DNA from: Marinomonas rhodophyticola
GTDB lineage: Bacteria; Pseudomonadota; Gammaproteobacteria; Pseudomonadales; Marinomonadaceae
DNA length: 64,000 nt
Assembly: GCF_026113935.1 (NCBI RefSeq)
Contig: NZ_JAPEUL010000007.1
Span: 868,001 to 932,000 of the forward strand
Reading direction: 5' to 3'
The notes beneath the pieces were generated by a model that worked only from the letters and a program-made list of their open reading frames with translations, was not told the origin of the DNA and ran no database searches. Positions within the stretch are counted from its first letter, which is position 1. Each line of letters opens with the position of its first letter. Position numbers and translations under genes: made by a program. Positions 53,966 to 62,418 of this stretch are shown one piece after another.

Positions 53966-55274
53966 ATGCTGGCTGACATGATAGAGATTAGATCACTGTT
54001 GCAGTCTAGAGGAGTGGCCTATGATGGTATTGGTACCGCTGAATGGTGGGAAAAAATCGCCAATTTAGGAACTCCATTGTTTTTAGAGGATGGCGGTTTA
54101 ACTAGAAAAGTGCTGTTTTTGTGGCGAGACCCGCAAGGCGATGAAATCGCATCAACTGCAGCGAGTGTATTGCTTGATGTCAATTCCATCACGGATCATC
54201 ACAGTTGGACGCCTGTTTGTTTGCAGCGGCACTCAGGCACAGATGTATGGTTTGGTGTATTGGAGGTACATTCGCAATGGCGCGGAAGTTATTCATTTAT
54301 TCCTATTGAAAGACACCAGTTGCCCGATGTAGTACGAGATCGTGGTGATGGCTCTTTGATAGCACAGCGCTCTTGGTGGATTGATGTTGCAAAGCAGCAA
54401 ACTTTTGATCCATTCAATCGATTGCCTCACGTCAAATCTGGTTGGGGATTGAGGCTCGCCGCTACATATGCCTAACGCCCCCTTAGAGTTGGGGTGGCAA
54501 GAGTGGGAGCAGGGAAGTCTTAGTATGGTTAACAAAGATCGACTTAGTGTTATTGACTGGGACTCTTCAGATTTGACCAATCGAAGATCTTGTTGGTTGT
54601 TTTCTACATCCATCGGTCATGCGCCATTGGTTATTCTACTTGATGGCGAAAATTGGGGAGAGGCGAGTGGTACCTTGTCTGTATTGCAGTATTTAACCGA
54701 TATAAGGCAAATCGCTCCAGCGCATTATTTACTGATCGCTTCCATCGATTCGAAAACTCGTTGGCAAGAGCTAGGGTGCTCACATTTATTTTGGTCTGCT
54801 GTGGTGTTTGATTTATTGCCTAAGGTTTCAGCATTAATGGAAGTAGATGGTCGTGGTATCTCTGATCGGCTGGTGGCGGGACAAAGTTTAGGTGGGCTCT
54901 CTTCTTTATATGCGAGTGCTTATTTTCCTATGTTTTTTTCAAAAGTTATTAGCCTGTCAGGCTCATTTTGGTGGCCTAACAAAGCCTTGATGCTAGATGC
55001 TGCCGCCGTGCCATTTAATCCTGTACCTGCTAATAGTATTACCGAGCAGATTTTGCAGGATAAAGTTGATGTCTCGCACCTGAAAATCTATCAAAATGTA
55101 GGTTCAGGAGAGAGGGGAATGTGCCATCTTAACAACGCTACATATCAAGCGATTCATCAAAAAGGTGGAAACGTTAAGTTCGAGCTAGTTCATGGAGGTC
55201 ATGACTGGTTATCTTGGCGCTCAGGTTTAATAAAAGGCTTGTTATTTTTAATGCCAGCACCCCTCCAACATTAG
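53966..55274 (+). pseudogene. fes: Second Fes-like ferric catecholate esterase, frameshifted at about 54465
   Basis: A paralogue of the esterase at 51.5 kb; restored length is 435 residues. N-terminal domain: WWEKIANLGTPLFLEDG and GTDVWFGVLEVHSQWRGSY. C-terminal domain: LVILLDGENWGEA, nucleophile Ser in LVAGQSLGGLSSLYASAY, SLSGSFWWPNK, and the late His in VHGGHDWLSWR. One extra base in 54464-54467 breaks the frame at the domain junction (LAATMPNAPLELGW when restored). It is transcribed from the Fur palindrome away from fepB. Its stop overlaps the fepC stop by four bases (convergent). Confidence 0.88.
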
Positions 55275-56119
55275 CCACGTCCTTTGGGAATGACTAATGG
55301 CGTGCCCGAAACAGGGTCTTCAAGAATAAGGCAAGGAAGTCCAAAGACTTCGTGGATGAGAGTCTCATTGATAATATCATTTGGGGCGCCAGTTGCGACG
55401 ATCTTGCCCGCTTTCATAGCGATTAGATTATCTGCGTATCGACAAGCATGATTTAGGTCGTGTAGAACGGCGACCATAGTGTGTCCCTGTTTGCGGTTTA
55501 AGTCTTGAAATAAATCCAGTAGTTCAATTTGATGGGCAATATCCAAATACGTTGTTGGTTCGTCTAATAGGAGTAATGGTGTTTCCTGTGCCAGCGCCAT
55601 GGCTACCCAAACTCGTTGCTTTTGTCCGCCAGACAATTGATCAACATTTTGCTGAGCCAATTCAGAAATGTTTGTGGCTCGCATGGCGGCATCCACGGCT
55701 TTTTGGTCTTCTTCTCGCCAAGGTTGAAACCATTTTTGATGTGGAAAGCGCCCACGAGCGACTAGGTCAACGACTTTGATACCATCTGGAGCAATCGCAC
55801 TTTGTGGTAATAGCCCCAGTACTTTTGCCACATCACGGGTCGGTAGTTGATGAATATTTTGGCTGTTGAGTAATACTTGTCCTGATTTGGGTGGCAACAG
55901 TCGACTTAGCGCTCTTAATAAGGTGGATTTTCCACAACCATTTGGGCCGACAATAATGCTGAATTTTCCCTCAGGTATATCGATTGATAGATTTTCGGTG
56001 ATAATGTTTTGGTCGTAACTTAGCGTGATCGATTGGGTTGATAATGACAGTGCAGACAAAGCTTGAGAAGCCGTAGTGTCTTGCTTTATTTGTTTACGTG
56101 CCATGGTTGTCGTCGTCAT
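55271..56119 (-). CDS. fepC: FepC-like ferric siderophore ABC transporter ATPase
   Basis: An ATPase of about 282 residues. Walker A IVGPNGCGKSTLLRAL, Q-loop LGLLPQSA, signature LSGGQKQRVWVAMALAQ, Walker B LLLLDEPTTYLD, and switch His in AVLHDLNHACRYADN. The start is ATG 56119 (MTTTTMARKQ), which overlaps the fepG stop (TAATG), rather than the longer open frame from 56209. It is the last gene of fepDGC. Confidence 0.94.
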   Translation of the reverse strand: MTTTTMARKQIKQDTTASQALSALSLSTQSITLSYDQNIITENLSIDIPEGKFSIIVGPNGCGKSTLLRALSRLLPPKSGQVLLNSQNIHQLPTRDVAKVLGLLPQSAIAPDGIKVVDLVARGRFPHQKWFQPWREEDQKAVDAAMRATNISELAQQNVDQLSGGQKQRVWVAMALAQETPLLLLDEPTTYLDIAHQIELLDLFQDLNRKQGHTMVAVLHDLNHACRYADNLIAMKAGKIVATGAPNDIINETLIHEVFGLPCLILEDPVSGTPLVIPKGRG

Positions 56120-57132
56120 TATTTTCCTTCCCGAATAATCAAATATACTAGATAAATGCCACCCAAACTGACCGTGATGAGTCCCACCGGTAAGGTTGAG
56201 TCTTCCCAAATATGCTGCGCGATAAAATCAGCGCTTAATAGTAGTAAGCTCCCAACTAGAGCAGATGAGCCTAACGAAACCCCAGCGCTGTTTTCTAGTC
56301 GTCTTGCTATCTGAGGGGCGGCTAAAGCGATGAAGGCTATCGGTCCTGTTATCGCGGTGGCCACCGCTGTTAGGGCAACACCAACAAACATCAGCATAAG
56401 GCGGGTTTTATTCACTGAAATCCCTAATGCCGCCGCGGTATCGTCTCCCATTTCAAGTAGCTTCATACGCGTGTTGAGTAAAAACGCACAAAAGATAAAG
56501 GCCGTAATCAACATGGCTGCTGGTAAAATGCGTGACCAAGTCATGCCGTTCAGTGTGCCTGCACTCCATAATGCCGCGGTCATTGCCGTTTCCAGCGATA
56601 CGCTGAGTATTAGCCATTGGTTAAAGGCTGAGAGAGTGGCGCTAATAGCGATACCCACAATGATTAATCTAAAACCAGAATGCCCTCCTTTATAGGCAAA
56701 AATATAGACGAGAAGAGCAGAAAAAAGACCGCCAAGAATAGCGCCAAACACACTTAACCAATAAAGATTGCCGAATAAAGCAATAGACAGTAAAACCCCT
56801 GTAAAGGCACCCACATTAAAGCCTGTTATGTCAGGGCTGCCCAAAGGATTGCGAACCAAGGATTGAAATACAGCGCCGCTAATGCCTAGCGCAGCGCCGA
56901 GGATTAAAGCGGTAAACAATCGTGACGCTCGCCATTGCCAGACAACAATGGATTGATAAGTGTCTGCTTGCCCCGTGAGAAGTAACCAAATGTCGTGGGT
57001 GCTTTCGGTAATGTGTTTACCAAAAAATAGTGTGGCGAACACCATGGCAAGCGTAAAAATACAAATCATGTGTTTTGGATGATGGCTGACAAAATGGCTA
57101 ATGTTTAGGGGCGGTATTCGATCGATTCTCAT
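56119..57132 (-). CDS. fepG: FepG-like ferric siderophore permease
   Basis: A 337-residue FecCD-type membrane permease with about nine to ten helices. Typical segments are WRASRLFTALILGAALGISG, SLVRNPLGSPDITGFNVGAF and FIALAAPQIARRL. It pairs with FepD to form a heterodimeric channel. Its ATG overlaps the fepD stop (ATGA), so synthesis is probably coupled. Confidence 0.94.
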   Translation of the reverse strand: MRIDRIPPLNISHFVSHHPKHMICIFTLAMVFATLFFGKHITESTHDIWLLLTGQADTYQSIVVWQWRASRLFTALILGAALGISGAVFQSLVRNPLGSPDITGFNVGAFTGVLLSIALFGNLYWLSVFGAILGGLFSALLVYIFAYKGGHSGFRLIIVGIAISATLSAFNQWLILSVSLETAMTAALWSAGTLNGMTWSRILPAAMLITAFIFCAFLLNTRMKLLEMGDDTAAALGISVNKTRLMLMFVGVALTAVATAITGPIAFIALAAPQIARRLENSAGVSLGSSALVGSLLLLSADFIAQHIWEDSTLPVGLITVSLGGIYLVYLIIREGK

Positions 57133-58145
57133 AATCCTGAGGCTCCTTTTCTACGCACTAAATAAATAAGAATAGGAGCACCGATAAACGCCGTGACAAT
57201 AGAGACTCTTAATTCACCAGCGATTAATACTCGTCCAATAATATCAGCGAATAACAGCAAGGTGGGCGTTAAAATACAGCAAAATGGCACAATCCAGCGT
57301 TGATCTGGTCCCACCATCCAGCGAGCAATGTGTGGCATCATCAGGCTAACAAAACCGATAGGGCCAGCGGCAGCGGTTGCCGCACCACAGAGTAAAGTAA
57401 CGGCAACTAGGCCGAGTAACTGAATCCGTGCTGGTTTGCTGCCAAGGGCCGTGGCTAAAGAATCACCCAGACCAAATGCATTGAGGGCAGGGGTAATTGA
57501 CATAGCCAATAAACAACCACCCATGACAATAGGCGCTATAAACAACGGCACAGATAGCGAACGAATATCTAAACTACCAATAGCCCAAAAACGCATCTGA
57601 TCAAATGCACTAGGGTTAAAGAGTGTCAGACCAGAACTAATGCCACCAAATACGGCACCAATGGCAACACCGGCTAATGTGAGTTTTAGTGGATCTGATT
57701 TTCCGCCCCCCATACTACCAACAAAATACACGAATAAGCTGGCTAAAAAAGCGCCAAGGGCCGCGTAGCCAAAAAACTCAGTGAGTTGAGTCGCCCCCAA
57801 AAAGACGATGGCAATCGCAATGGCTAAACTGGCGCCTAAATTTACCCCTAGAATGCCAGGGTCCGCCAAAGGGTTTCGGGTAATTGCCTGAATCAGTGCG
57901 CCAGATGTGCCAAGCGCCATGCCGACAAACAGCCCATTTAATGTACGCGGTAAGCGCCCTTCAATGATGATGGTTTTCGCCAGCCCATGCTCTTTGCCTG
58001 TAAAAATGCCCCATAGCGTGTCGATGCTAATGGGTTTTGCTCCAATGCATAGGCTGGCAACCATGATAATAAGCAAAAATAATAGCGAGACGAGTAGCCA
58101 AGCATATCGCCTGTTCTTTGATGCTGGTGTTGTATTATTGGTCAT
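57129..58145 (-). CDS. fepD: FepD-like ferric siderophore permease
   Basis: A FecCD-type permease of about 338 residues: RLPRTLNGLFVGMALGTSGALIQ, ITRNPLADPGILGVNLGASL and GPIGFVSLMMPHIARW. ATG 58145 (MTNNTTPASKN) is preferred over the TTG at 58160, because the 58145 ATG overlaps the stop of a short upstream ORF (ATGACCAATAA), a coupling arrangement seen throughout this operon. It is the first full gene of fepDGC. Confidence 0.93.
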   Translation of the reverse strand: MTNNTTPASKNRRYAWLLVSLLFLLIIMVASLCIGAKPISIDTLWGIFTGKEHGLAKTIIIEGRLPRTLNGLFVGMALGTSGALIQAITRNPLADPGILGVNLGASLAIAIAIVFLGATQLTEFFGYAALGAFLASLFVYFVGSMGGGKSDPLKLTLAGVAIGAVFGGISSGLTLFNPSAFDQMRFWAIGSLDIRSLSVPLFIAPIVMGGCLLAMSITPALNAFGLGDSLATALGSKPARIQLLGLVAVTLLCGAATAAAGPIGFVSLMMPHIARWMVGPDQRWIVPFCCILTPTLLLFADIIGRVLIAGELRVSIVTAFIGAPILIYLVRRKGASGL

Positions 58146-58269
58146 GGTGATTATGTCCAAACAAGGCCTGTAATCGTTTTAGTAAGTTGGTGGCACTGTA
58201 ATAGTCCAAACGAAAAGTATCTTCCCCAACAGCGAAAACTTGCTTTAAGTGAGTCATAACGTGAACCAT
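58135..58269 (-). CDS. 44-residue ORF matching the C-terminus of FepB, upstream of fepD
   Basis: A short ORF from ATG 58269 with AGGA eight bases upstream, ending in an 11-base overlap with fepD. Its core FAVGEDTFRLDYYSATNLL closely matches the end of the FepB encoded at 52.7 kb (YAVGNDTFRLDYYSSSNLI). It is thus the last piece of a second fepB copy that once stood directly in front of fepD. No other fepB sequence is left before it. It may survive as a translational leader for fepD or be plain debris. Confidence 0.75.
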   Translation of the reverse strand: MVHVMTHLKQVFAVGEDTFRLDYYSATNLLKRLQALFGHNHHDQ

Positions 58270-58336
58270 GTCTAAAATCCTGTAGACCAAAAAGAACGCG
58301 TTATTATATAGATGAGAACGAGTTGTTTATACTATT

Positions 58337-58353
58337 GATAACCATTTCTATTT
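58337..58353 (-). promoter_or_regulatory. Probable Fur box for the fepDGC operon
   Basis: On the plus strand GATAACCATTTCTATTT shows one good GATAA half and a degenerate second half. It lies about 70 bases upstream of the short ORF start, where the fepDGC promoter is expected. Confidence 0.5.
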
Positions 58354-58447
58354 ATTTTTTGAATATTTTACACGTTAAAACACCAAAAATTAATGCTGTA
58401 AGGGCTAACGAGGTTGAGCTTAGATAGTTTAGGGAAGTCGCTCAATT

Positions 58448-60055
58448 TTACTTTGCCATTTTTAAATTTAGGTCTGATGCCGTTAATACGGATTTTTTTG
58501 ATGTCAGCGAATCGGCGGTGATTTCAAAGCGCTTCTTTTTTGAGCCAAAGCCGTTGCAGTGAAGGATTTTGGGCTGAGCAGACATGTTGATGATGAGGAG
58601 GGTGCATTTGCCTTCTTTTTTTGCGCTATGGCAATAGATTTGCACAAAGGGATCGTTGCTTTGCACATCGAAAACGTTTTCTCCCATAAGCTTCCCCCAC
58701 AACCAACTAACCCAATAATCAGGGTTGGGTTTCAGGGTTTGCCGATTGATAAGAGCGTAGTCACCCCCAATGAGGCTTTGTCTTACCATGACTTTTTGCC
58801 CGATTTTCGCCCCTCTTCCTAATTGATCCGCCCACCAAAAAGAAGACACAAAACGATCGGATAGCTTGGCTTGTCCACCACATTGAGCAGAACCTGTTTC
58901 CCGGTCCAGAGTTGTGCGCTTGGTTGATACTTATTGCGCAATTGTTCTAATTGTCGAGAGTATTTTTCATAGTCCATAAGAGAGTTGGGCGACAAAATAT
59001 TATTGACCGTGGCAGCGCGGGTCTTGACCGGTGACCGGCTGCTTTGGAATGGATAATAATGCCAATCAACGATATCAAGGGTTTCTGTTAGATATTCTAA
59101 AAAAGGAGCGGAGAGGTTACTCAGGGGTTTGATGGCCTCTCCAATTCTCGGCCAAAAGGCGCTGCCTGGGCCGGATATTTTACTGGTTGGGCTGTGCTGT
59201 CGCACACATTGAATGAAGGTATCGTAATCTTTCGCTAGGTTTTTTGCGCTTGGCTGTGAGGTGAAACCATGAAATGCCCAATAGGCATTGAGTCTCATTA
59301 CCCAGTTCGCAAATGTCGATTTGTTGTTGGTGAGCTTGGCTGTATTTTAATAGATCAATGACTTCCGTTGCGTCCCAACGTCCTTGTTTACGGCGTTCAA
59401 AAAGACCGTATTTTAGCGTGAATATCAGGGCTAAATCATGGCGTTGGCAAAAATGATGAAGGTTATTCCACATGGTTTGGCTAAGTAATAGGCCATCATG
59501 TTGCTTTTCAGAAAGAGGTTTTTGGCTGGTGAAATATTCCACCTTGTCTGCTTCCGACCCACCAACTCGAATGTAGGCGGCCTCGAGTGCATCCACGAGT
59601 AAATCTAATTTAGATTGATTCAAGTCCAGAGGCGCGACACGTTTGGTTCCTAATCCTTGCTGTGTGCCTGTGCTGCCTTCCCACCAAAATCCCCCAGCTA
59701 AGACCGAGATATCGATTGAAAAAGACAGATATCTTGTGTCAATTTTAGTAATAGGATGAGTGCTGGTTAAGTTGACGACAAGAGATTTATTTTGGCGATT
59801 ACTGTATTGTCCTCGATTCCAAGGGCGAATTAGTCTATTACTAAACAAGGTGTGTTTTCCCTCATAAACCGTTTTGGGGGCGATTTTAATAGACTGCGAT
59901 AAAAGTATGACATTTGTGTGATGGTAATAACGATCACACCGTTTTAGATTCTGTATAAAGGTATTCGTATGAAGTTGTTCGTTTGGGGAGTTGTGTTTCT
60001 GTTGGTGGGTTGTACTAGTGCTCCAAAGGACATCGATCCTGTGACACAGTTTCAA
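58448..60055 (-). pseudogene. GH79 heparanase-like glycoside hydrolase, two frameshifts
   Basis: Related to heparanase and beta-glucuronidases of GH79, a retaining TIM-barrel family. Segments match in order: SFSIDISVLAGG, AYIRVGGSEADKVEYF, DICELGNELNAYWAFHG (acid/base Glu), LWTGETGSAQCGGQAKLSD (nucleophile Glu), then SSFWWADQLGRGAKIG and NPDYWVSWLWGKLMG. Two breaks are needed to be undone: an extra base at 59291-59294 and a missing C at 58900-58902; both restore catalytic-Glu motifs exactly. Open-frame length is about 535 residues. The true start is unclear: the first 90 bases overlap the divergent lipocalin gene and no in-frame ATG lies further in, so a third lesion or a lost signal peptide is possible. 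Confidence 0.8.
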
Positions 60056-60483
60056 GTTGAACGTTACTTAGGGACTTGGTATGAAATCGTGCGCCAAGAC
60101 CATGCTTTTGAGGAAGGCTTATCTAACGTAACGGCAAGCTATTCCATGCGAGAGGATGGCGGTGTTGCGGTGTTGAATCGTGGCTATTCTGCAGAGGATA
60201 AAGAGTGGCGAGAAGCAGAAGGCCGCGCATACTTTGTTAATTCTTCCGATGTGGGTCATTTGAAAGTCTCGTTTTTGGCCCCTTTTACGGCGCATATGTC
60301 ATTTTTGAATTGGATAAAAAAGACTATCAATACGCCATGATTTCGGGTCCAAGCCGAGACTATTTTTGGTTATTGTCACGCACGCCAACTATGCCGGCGG
60401 CGGTTAAAAATCGATTGTTAGCGCAAGCCCAAGCTTTGGGGTTTCCAATGGATAAGTTGATTATGGTCACGCATTCAAAATAA
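59969..60483 (+). pseudogene. blc: Blc-type lipocalin lipoprotein, frameshifted at 60271-60276
   Basis: A small outer-membrane lipoprotein lipocalin that binds fatty acids or lysophospholipids. Signal peptide and lipobox: FVWGVVFLLVGCTSAP. Lipocalin motif 1 is VERYLGTWYEIVRQDHAFEE, later GRAYFVNSSDVGHLKVSF. One T is missing from the run near 60272; adding it gives SFFGPFYGAYVIFELDKKDY and then YAMISGPSRDYFWLLSRTP, and 171 residues (E. coli Blc 177). The end overlaps the next minus-strand gene by nine bases. Confidence 0.9.
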
Positions 60484-61047
60484 CGAGCAAGTAATGGTTT
60501 GTTTGGCGTCTTCACTGGAACAAACGGCAGCGTAAGCAGCGGGACTTTGAATAAGGGCATAATGTGCGTCAGAATTTCGACAATAGGCGACAAAAGCCTC
60601 GTACTGCTGATTAAAATCAGCTCTTGTTAGGTCAAAATCGATGAAGGCGTCATTGTCCTCCCTGTTTTCTTCTATTGAGTCTACTCTTGCTCGTTGAATC
60701 AAATAATTTAGTTCATTGTATCGATGGCGTATTTGATGGCAATAAGCGCTATTAGGTAAGGTTTCTGCACACTCAGTTATCGCGATTTCTAATTCTGTTT
60801 TTTCTTCTTCATAGCGGCTTACGTCATTCAGTGTCTGATTGGATTGCCGTTGTGTTCTTTGTGTATTAAGGGATAGAGCATCCAGTCTATCTTTTGCTTG
60901 ATTCAAACGCTCCTCTTTCACTAAGCATGCCTTACCGAAGGCGATCAGATCACTGCTATGGGCTAAGCTTATGGTGGTTAACCCTATCAAAACAATGCCA
61001 ACACGAAGAACTGGGCGACACATAGGACTTTTCTGCTTGTTTTTCAT
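60475..61047 (-). CDS. Exported protein with coiled coil, function unknown
   Basis: A 190-residue protein that I do not recognise. A signal peptide (VLRVGIVLIGLTTISLAHSS) is followed by a charged helical region (about residues 45-100, NQAKDRLDALSLNTQRTQRQ onward) likely to form a coiled coil. It has several cysteines (ACLVK, ITECAE, AYCHQ, YCRNS, VCSSE, TCSLF), suggesting periplasmic disulfides. It is convergent with the lipocalin gene. There is no clear neighbour relation. Confidence 0.6.
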   Translation of the reverse strand: MKNKQKSPMCRPVLRVGIVLIGLTTISLAHSSDLIAFGKACLVKEERLNQAKDRLDALSLNTQRTQRQSNQTLNDVSRYEEEKTELEIAITECAETLPNSAYCHQIRHRYNELNYLIQRARVDSIEENREDNDAFIDFDLTRADFNQQYEAFVAYCRNSDAHYALIQSPAAYAAVCSSEDAKQTITCSLF

Positions 61048-61179
61048 ATGTCATTAAATCTTTAGATCAAGTATAAGTGAATGAAAGGTTTTTTATTTTA
61101 CAGTGTTGTTTTGGCCGATTTTTTAGTTCTGTTTTTGTCGTAAGACAAGCTGAGTATACACGTGCTTATTGGGGGAAAT

Positions 61180-62403
61180 ATGAAAAAATCCGTATTAGTG
61201 AATGATAATGCAACAGGCCTTTCCATCTCGCTTGATCGCGGTCCTTTTCAGAATAATGGTGCGTCACCTTGGTATGCGTATGTTGGGGTTGGCACCTCCG
61301 CGCAAGCGTTGAAGTTCTCTTTTGATACGGGCAGTAACTTTATGTGGGTGACCTCAAGTCTGTGCAAAGCCGATACTTGCCATCATTATGGCGATCAACA
61401 ATTTGTCTACCAATTATCGTCCAGCTTTTCATGGGTAGATCAACAGACGATGGCAGTGGACTTTGGCCCGTGGGGCAGCATGGCGGTTAAAACAGGCAAA
61501 GATATATTGACATTAACGCCTGATGCACTGGGGCAAATCGATAGTGGGCCGATATCTTTGACCTCCGACCTGTATTTAGCGCAAGCGTATCAAGGTGTGC
61601 AGTTTTATGAGTTAGATTGGGACGGTGGTATTGGCATTCCCAGTACAACAGAAGTATCGGATGCACCTTTTGCTGCTTTTGCTTACCGTGGGATAGAGAC
61701 GCAACAGGCGAGTGAGCCGACTTCATTTCATTTTTTTCAAAGTCTGGTTGAGCAAGGAATCGTCAGCACTGAGTGCCCTTATGTGGCATTTTTAACTGAC
61801 ATGGATGAGGGGCATGGGCAGGTTGAATTTGGACACTTAAATCAAGATTACCGATACAGTAGAGAATATTTATTTTTGCCATGGGACAAATACAGTGTGC
61901 CCTATCTGTGGACTAGCAAAATAACATCTCTTGCCTTGGGGGAAACACAAATTATTGCTCCAGAGTCCACGACTAATCCACCTTATTTTTTGGCACTAGA
62001 CTCTGGGTCTTCTCAATTTAAAGGAGACTTTGATGTCATGACAAGGCTTTATAATCTTGCTTCTCATACCAAAGACAACCTCATTATTGAGATTGGTCAA
62101 ACGGATTTGGGTGAAGTTGGTAAATTAGTGGTGACCTCAGAAATGTATGATGTCCTGATTGAAGCAGGCCAGCAAAAGGGCAAAGTGGTCACGCAATTCC
62201 AGCCAATGGAGGGCGCTGATTACATTGCTTTAGTTGGCTCAGTACTCATGGATTATCTTTATACCGTGTATGAATTTAATGTGGTGGAAGCGGCGGGCAA
62301 CGTCTCCTTGCTTCCTGTCGGTATGTGGGTTTTTAACAAATCTACTGGGCCTAAAGTTATTACGACAACGCAAAGTAAACCGGCACGAATTTTTCACTCT
62401 TAG
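61180..62403 (+). CDS. Bacterial pepsin-like aspartic protease (family A1)
   Basis: A protein of 407 residues with two-lobed pepsin architecture, rare in bacteria. The first catalytic Asp is D49 in LKFSFDTGSNFMWV, the second D274 in FLALDSGSSQFKG. After each comes the expected hydrophobic-hydrophobic-Gly strand (GGIGIPS in lobe 1, VGSVLMDYLYTVYEF before the end of lobe 2). Known bacterial A1 enzymes such as shewasin A are similar in size and also lack a signal peptide; none is seen here, nor a propeptide. Start ATG 61180 follows GGGGGAAAT. The avidin-like gene starts 15 bases after the stop, so the two are probably cotranscribed. Confidence 0.85.
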   Translation: MKKSVLVNDNATGLSISLDRGPFQNNGASPWYAYVGVGTSAQALKFSFDTGSNFMWVTSSLCKADTCHHYGDQQFVYQLSSSFSWVDQQTMAVDFGPWGSMAVKTGKDILTLTPDALGQIDSGPISLTSDLYLAQAYQGVQFYELDWDGGIGIPSTTEVSDAPFAAFAYRGIETQQASEPTSFHFFQSLVEQGIVSTECPYVAFLTDMDEGHGQVEFGHLNQDYRYSREYLFLPWDKYSVPYLWTSKITSLALGETQIIAPESTTNPPYFLALDSGSSQFKGDFDVMTRLYNLASHTKDNLIIEIGQTDLGEVGKLVVTSEMYDVLIEAGQQKGKVVTQFQPMEGADYIALVGSVLMDYLYTVYEFNVVEAAGNVSLLPVGMWVFNKSTGPKVITTTQSKPARIFHS

Positions 62404-62418
62404 CGTAAGGAGAAAGTA

